A DNA stretch of 64,000 nt from Acidovorax sp. NB1 (lineage in GTDB: Bacteria; Pseudomonadota; Gammaproteobacteria; Burkholderiales; Burkholderiaceae_C): NCBI RefSeq assembly GCF_005405905.1, contig NZ_BJHU01000013.1, forward strand, positions 62,001 through 126,000, written 5' to 3'. Made by a program: the position numbers and the translations under genes. Under the pieces are notes generated by a model. The model did not search any database and was not told where the DNA came from. It worked only from the letters and a program-made list of their open reading frames with translations. Positions 61,869 through 64,000 of the stretch are shown in pieces (position 1 is the first letter of the stretch; every line of letters starts with the position of its first letter).

Positions 61869-64000
61869 ATGACTGACAAAAAGACCCTGGTGCTGGTGGA
61901 CGGCTCCAGCTACCTCTACCGCGCCTTCCATGCCATGCCCGACCTGCGGGCCGTTCCCGGCGACATGACCAGTGCCGCCACGGGCGCCATTCGCGGCATG
62001 ATCAACATGATGCAGGCCCTGCGCAAAGAGGTGACGGCCGACTACGCCGTCTGCGTGTTCGACGCCTCGGGCCCCACCTTCCGCGATGCCCTGTACACCG
62101 AATACAAGGCCACGCGCTCGCCCATGCCCGACGACCTGCGCAGCCAGATCGAGCCCATCCACGAGGTGGTGGACCTGCTGGGCTGGAAGGTAGTGGCCGT
62201 GCCCGGCGTGGAGGCGGACGACGTGATCGCCACCCTGGCCAACGTGGCTGCAGCGCAAGGCATTGAAGTCATTGTGTCCAGCGGCGACAAAGACCTGAGC
62301 CAACTGGTCAACGAGCACATCACCATCATCGACACCATGAGCGGCAAGCGCCGCGATGTGGCGGGCGTGACGGCGGAGTTTGGCGTGCCACCTGCGCTGA
62401 TGGTGGACTACCAGGCCCTGGTGGGCGACACCGTGGACAACGTGCCCGGCGTGACCAAGGTGGGCCCCAAGACCGCCGCCAAGTGGCTGGAAGAATATGG
62501 CTCGCTCGACAACCTGATTGCCAACGCCGACGCCATCAAGGGCGTGGCAGGCAACAATCTGCGCGAGGCGATTGCCAGCGGCCAACTGGCCTTGAGCCGC
62601 CAGCTGGTCACCATGAAAACCGACTGTGCGCTGGCCGACTACATCCCCGGCTTGCCCGCGTTTGACGACATCACGCTGGACGCGCCAGACAACACCGGCC
62701 TGCTGCCGTTTTACGAAAAATACGGCTTCAAGGGCCTGGCCAGCGCGATCAAGGGTGCAGCGGCCCCCGCCGCTGCCGCCCCCACCGTCGCCATGCCCGG
62801 CCAAAGCGGCGATCTGTTTGCCGACCACTCCGCCAGCACCGTGGCCGAAGAGGCCCAGCACCGCACGGTGGTGTACGACACCATCCTGAACTGGGCCGAC
62901 TTTGACCAGTGGCTGGAGCGCCTGCACAAAGCGCCGCTGGCGGCCATCGACACCGAGACTGACTCCCTCGACGAGATGCGCGCGCAAATCGTCGGCATCA
63001 GCTTCAGCGTGCAGCCCGGCGAAGCCGCCTACATCCCCCTGCGCCACGAAGGCCCCGATGCGCCCGCGCAACTGCCGCTGGATGAAGTGCTCGCCCGCCT
63101 CAAGCCGTGGCTGCAAGACCCCAAGCACCACAAGCTGGGCCAGCACATCAAATACGACCGCCATGTGTTCGCCAACCACGGCATTGAGGTGCAGGGCTAC
63201 GCGCACGACACCATGCTGCAAAGCTACGTGCTCGAAGTGCACAAGCCCCACAACCTGACCAGCCTGGCCGAGCGCCACACCGGCCGCAAAGGCATCACCT
63301 ACGAAGACCTGTGCGGCAAAGGCGCGCACCAGATCCCGTTTGCGCAAGTGCCGGTGGACAAGGCCGCCGCCTACTCGTGCGAAGACTCCGACCAAACTCT
63401 GGACGTGCACAACGCCCTGTGGCCCCTGCTGCAGGCGGACGACAAACTGCGCTTCATCTACGAGCTGGAGCTTGCGAGCAGCGAGGCCCTGTACCGCATC
63501 GAACGCAACGGCGTGCTGATTGACGCCCCCACGCTGGCCGCGCAAAGCCACGAGCTGGGCCAGCGCATCTTGCAGCTGGAAACCGAGGCCTATGAGATTG
63601 CAGGCCAGCCCTTCAACCTGAGCAGCCCCAAGCAACTGGGCGAAATCTTCTTCGACAAGCTGGGCATGCCCGTGGTGAAGAAGACCGCCACCGGCGCCCG
63701 CAGCACCGACGAAGAAGTGCTGGAAAAGCTGGCCGAGGACTACCCCCTGCCCGCCAAGCTGCTGGAGCACCGCAGCCTGGTCAAGCTCAAAGGCACCTAC
63801 ACCGACAAGCTCGCGCAGCTGGCGCTGCCACGCACCGGCCGCGTGCACACGCACTACGCGCAGGCCGTAGCCGTCACCGGGCGCCTGTCCAGCAACGACC
63901 CCAACCTGCAGAACATCCCCATCCGCACCCCCGAAGGCCGCCGCGTGCGCGAAGCCTTTGTGGCCCCCGCAGGCCGCGTCATTGCGAGCGCCGACTACTC
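61869..64000 (+). CDS. polA: DNA polymerase I, 3' end outside window
   Basis: The first 710 residues are visible. An N-terminal 5'-3' exonuclease begins TDKKTLVLVDGSSYLYRAFH, with metal ligands in VFDASGPTFR, GVEADDVIATLA and SSGDKDLSQLV and the helix-hairpin-helix GVTKVGPKTAAKWL. The 3'-5' exonuclease domain follows from about residue 330, with an intact DTETDSLDEM. The polymerase domain starts with SLVKLKGTYTDKL, then VTGRLSSNDPNLQNIPIRT and ASADYS at the window edge. It starts at ATG 61869 with CACAAT 6 bases upstream and no Shine-Dalgarno. Confidence 0.97.
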   Translation, partial: MTDKKTLVLVDGSSYLYRAFHAMPDLRAVPGDMTSAATGAIRGMINMMQALRKEVTADYAVCVFDASGPTFRDALYTEYKATRSPMPDDLRSQIEPIHEVVDLLGWKVVAVPGVEADDVIATLANVAAAQGIEVIVSSGDKDLSQLVNEHITIIDTMSGKRRDVAGVTAEFGVPPALMVDYQALVGDTVDNVPGVTKVGPKTAAKWLEEYGSLDNLIANADAIKGVAGNNLREAIASGQLALSRQLVTMKTDCALADYIPGLPAFDDITLDAPDNTGLLPFYEKYGFKGLASAIKGAAAPAAAAPTVAMPGQSGDLFADHSASTVAEEAQHRTVVYDTILNWADFDQWLERLHKAPLAAIDTETDSLDEMRAQIVGISFSVQPGEAAYIPLRHEGPDAPAQLPLDEVLARLKPWLQDPKHHKLGQHIKYDRHVFANHGIEVQGYAHDTMLQSYVLEVHKPHNLTSLAERHTGRKGITYEDLCGKGAHQIPFAQVPVDKAAAYSCEDSDQTLDVHNALWPLLQADDKLRFIYELELASSEALYRIERNGVLIDAPTLAAQSHELGQRILQLETEAYEIAGQPFNLSSPKQLGEIFFDKLGMPVVKKTATGARSTDEEVLEKLAEDYPLPAKLLEHRSLVKLKGTYTDKLAQLALPRTGRVHTHYAQAVAVTGRLSSNDPNLQNIPIRTPEGRRVREAFVAPAGRVIASADY

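Noticed and set aside
61707-63854. A 715-codon minus-strand frame opposite polA
   Set aside because: Antisense of a clearly conserved polA; no recognisable protein.

Overview
The window looks like core chromosome of a high-GC betaproteobacterium of the family Comamonadaceae, most likely Acidovorax or a close relative. The reasons are the 56-residue L33 and 77-residue L28 pair, the rpsP-rimM-trmD-rplS operon, the trxB/Crp/ftsK/lolA/rarA neighbourhood, the CobD/CbiB-like and BPSS1780-type membrane proteins, and the protein sequences themselves. I identified these by recognition only; no database search was run. Nearly every base is accounted for by genes, with no phage, insertion sequence, CRISPR array or integron visible. 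Both ends cut a gene: a MocR-type regulator on the left and DNA polymerase I on the right.

Layout. 1-8.4 kb: MocR-like protein, rpmB-rpmG, trxB, a Crp/Fnr regulator, ftsK, lolA, rarA. 8.6-12.3 kb: a branched-chain amino acid (or related amide) ABC transporter, livHMGF, lacking its binding protein here. 12.4-14.6 kb: DUF486 protein and a DUF47-Pit phosphate uptake pair. 14.7-18.1 kb: TM2 protein and acetyltransferase (minus), then rpsP-rimM-trmD-rplS. 18.2-25.5 kb: Nudix hydrolase, CobD-like protein, rsgA, pterin dehydratase, M48 peptidase, orn, and a DEAD-box RNA helicase with an RGG tail. 25.7-27.2 kb: a tandem-PAS diguanylate cyclase. 27.3-28.5 kb: a Bcr/CflA-type exporter. 28.8-43.1 kb: a complete cellulose secretion cluster on the minus strand. 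43.6 kb: tRNA-Lys(CTT). 43.7-50.7 kb: a beta-hydroxyacid dehydrogenase family protein, an alpha/beta hydrolase, GMP reductase, an exported CxxC protein, a UvrD/Rep helicase and a small P-loop protein. 50.9-55.8 kb: an iron-linked imelysin / di-heme cytochrome / imelysin / DUF1513 operon behind a Fur-like box. 56.1-58.3 kb: PhoX phosphatase behind Pho-like half-sites. 58.5-64 kb: FecR-domain protein, BPSS1780-type membrane protein, thrB, a small exported protein, polA.

The largest functional unit is the bcs locus, transcribed bcsB-Z-C-E-F-Q-A-G with mostly 4-base stop/start overlaps. It encodes the synthase (BcsA with an intact PilZ c-di-GMP motif, BcsB), export (BcsC), hydrolase (BcsZ), the c-di-GMP sensor BcsE, the small membrane protein BcsF (59 aa, easily missed), BcsQ and the phosphoethanolamine transferase BcsG. 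That predicts a c-di-GMP-controlled, probably pEtN-modified cellulose. The diguanylate cyclase nearby is a plausible but unproven input. BcsZ carries Asn where the catalytic base Asp is expected, and BcsQ lacks the Walker A lysine.

The most unusual signal is a dispersed, imperfectly palindromic repeat of about 55-70 bp. I count about eleven copies. Four lie between genes or at a gene edge, and about seven lie inside reading frames (lolA, rarA, rsgA, pterin dehydratase, an exported CxxC protein, the UvrD-like helicase and a small exported protein). It behaves like a small mobile or amplifying palindromic element tolerated in coding DNA.
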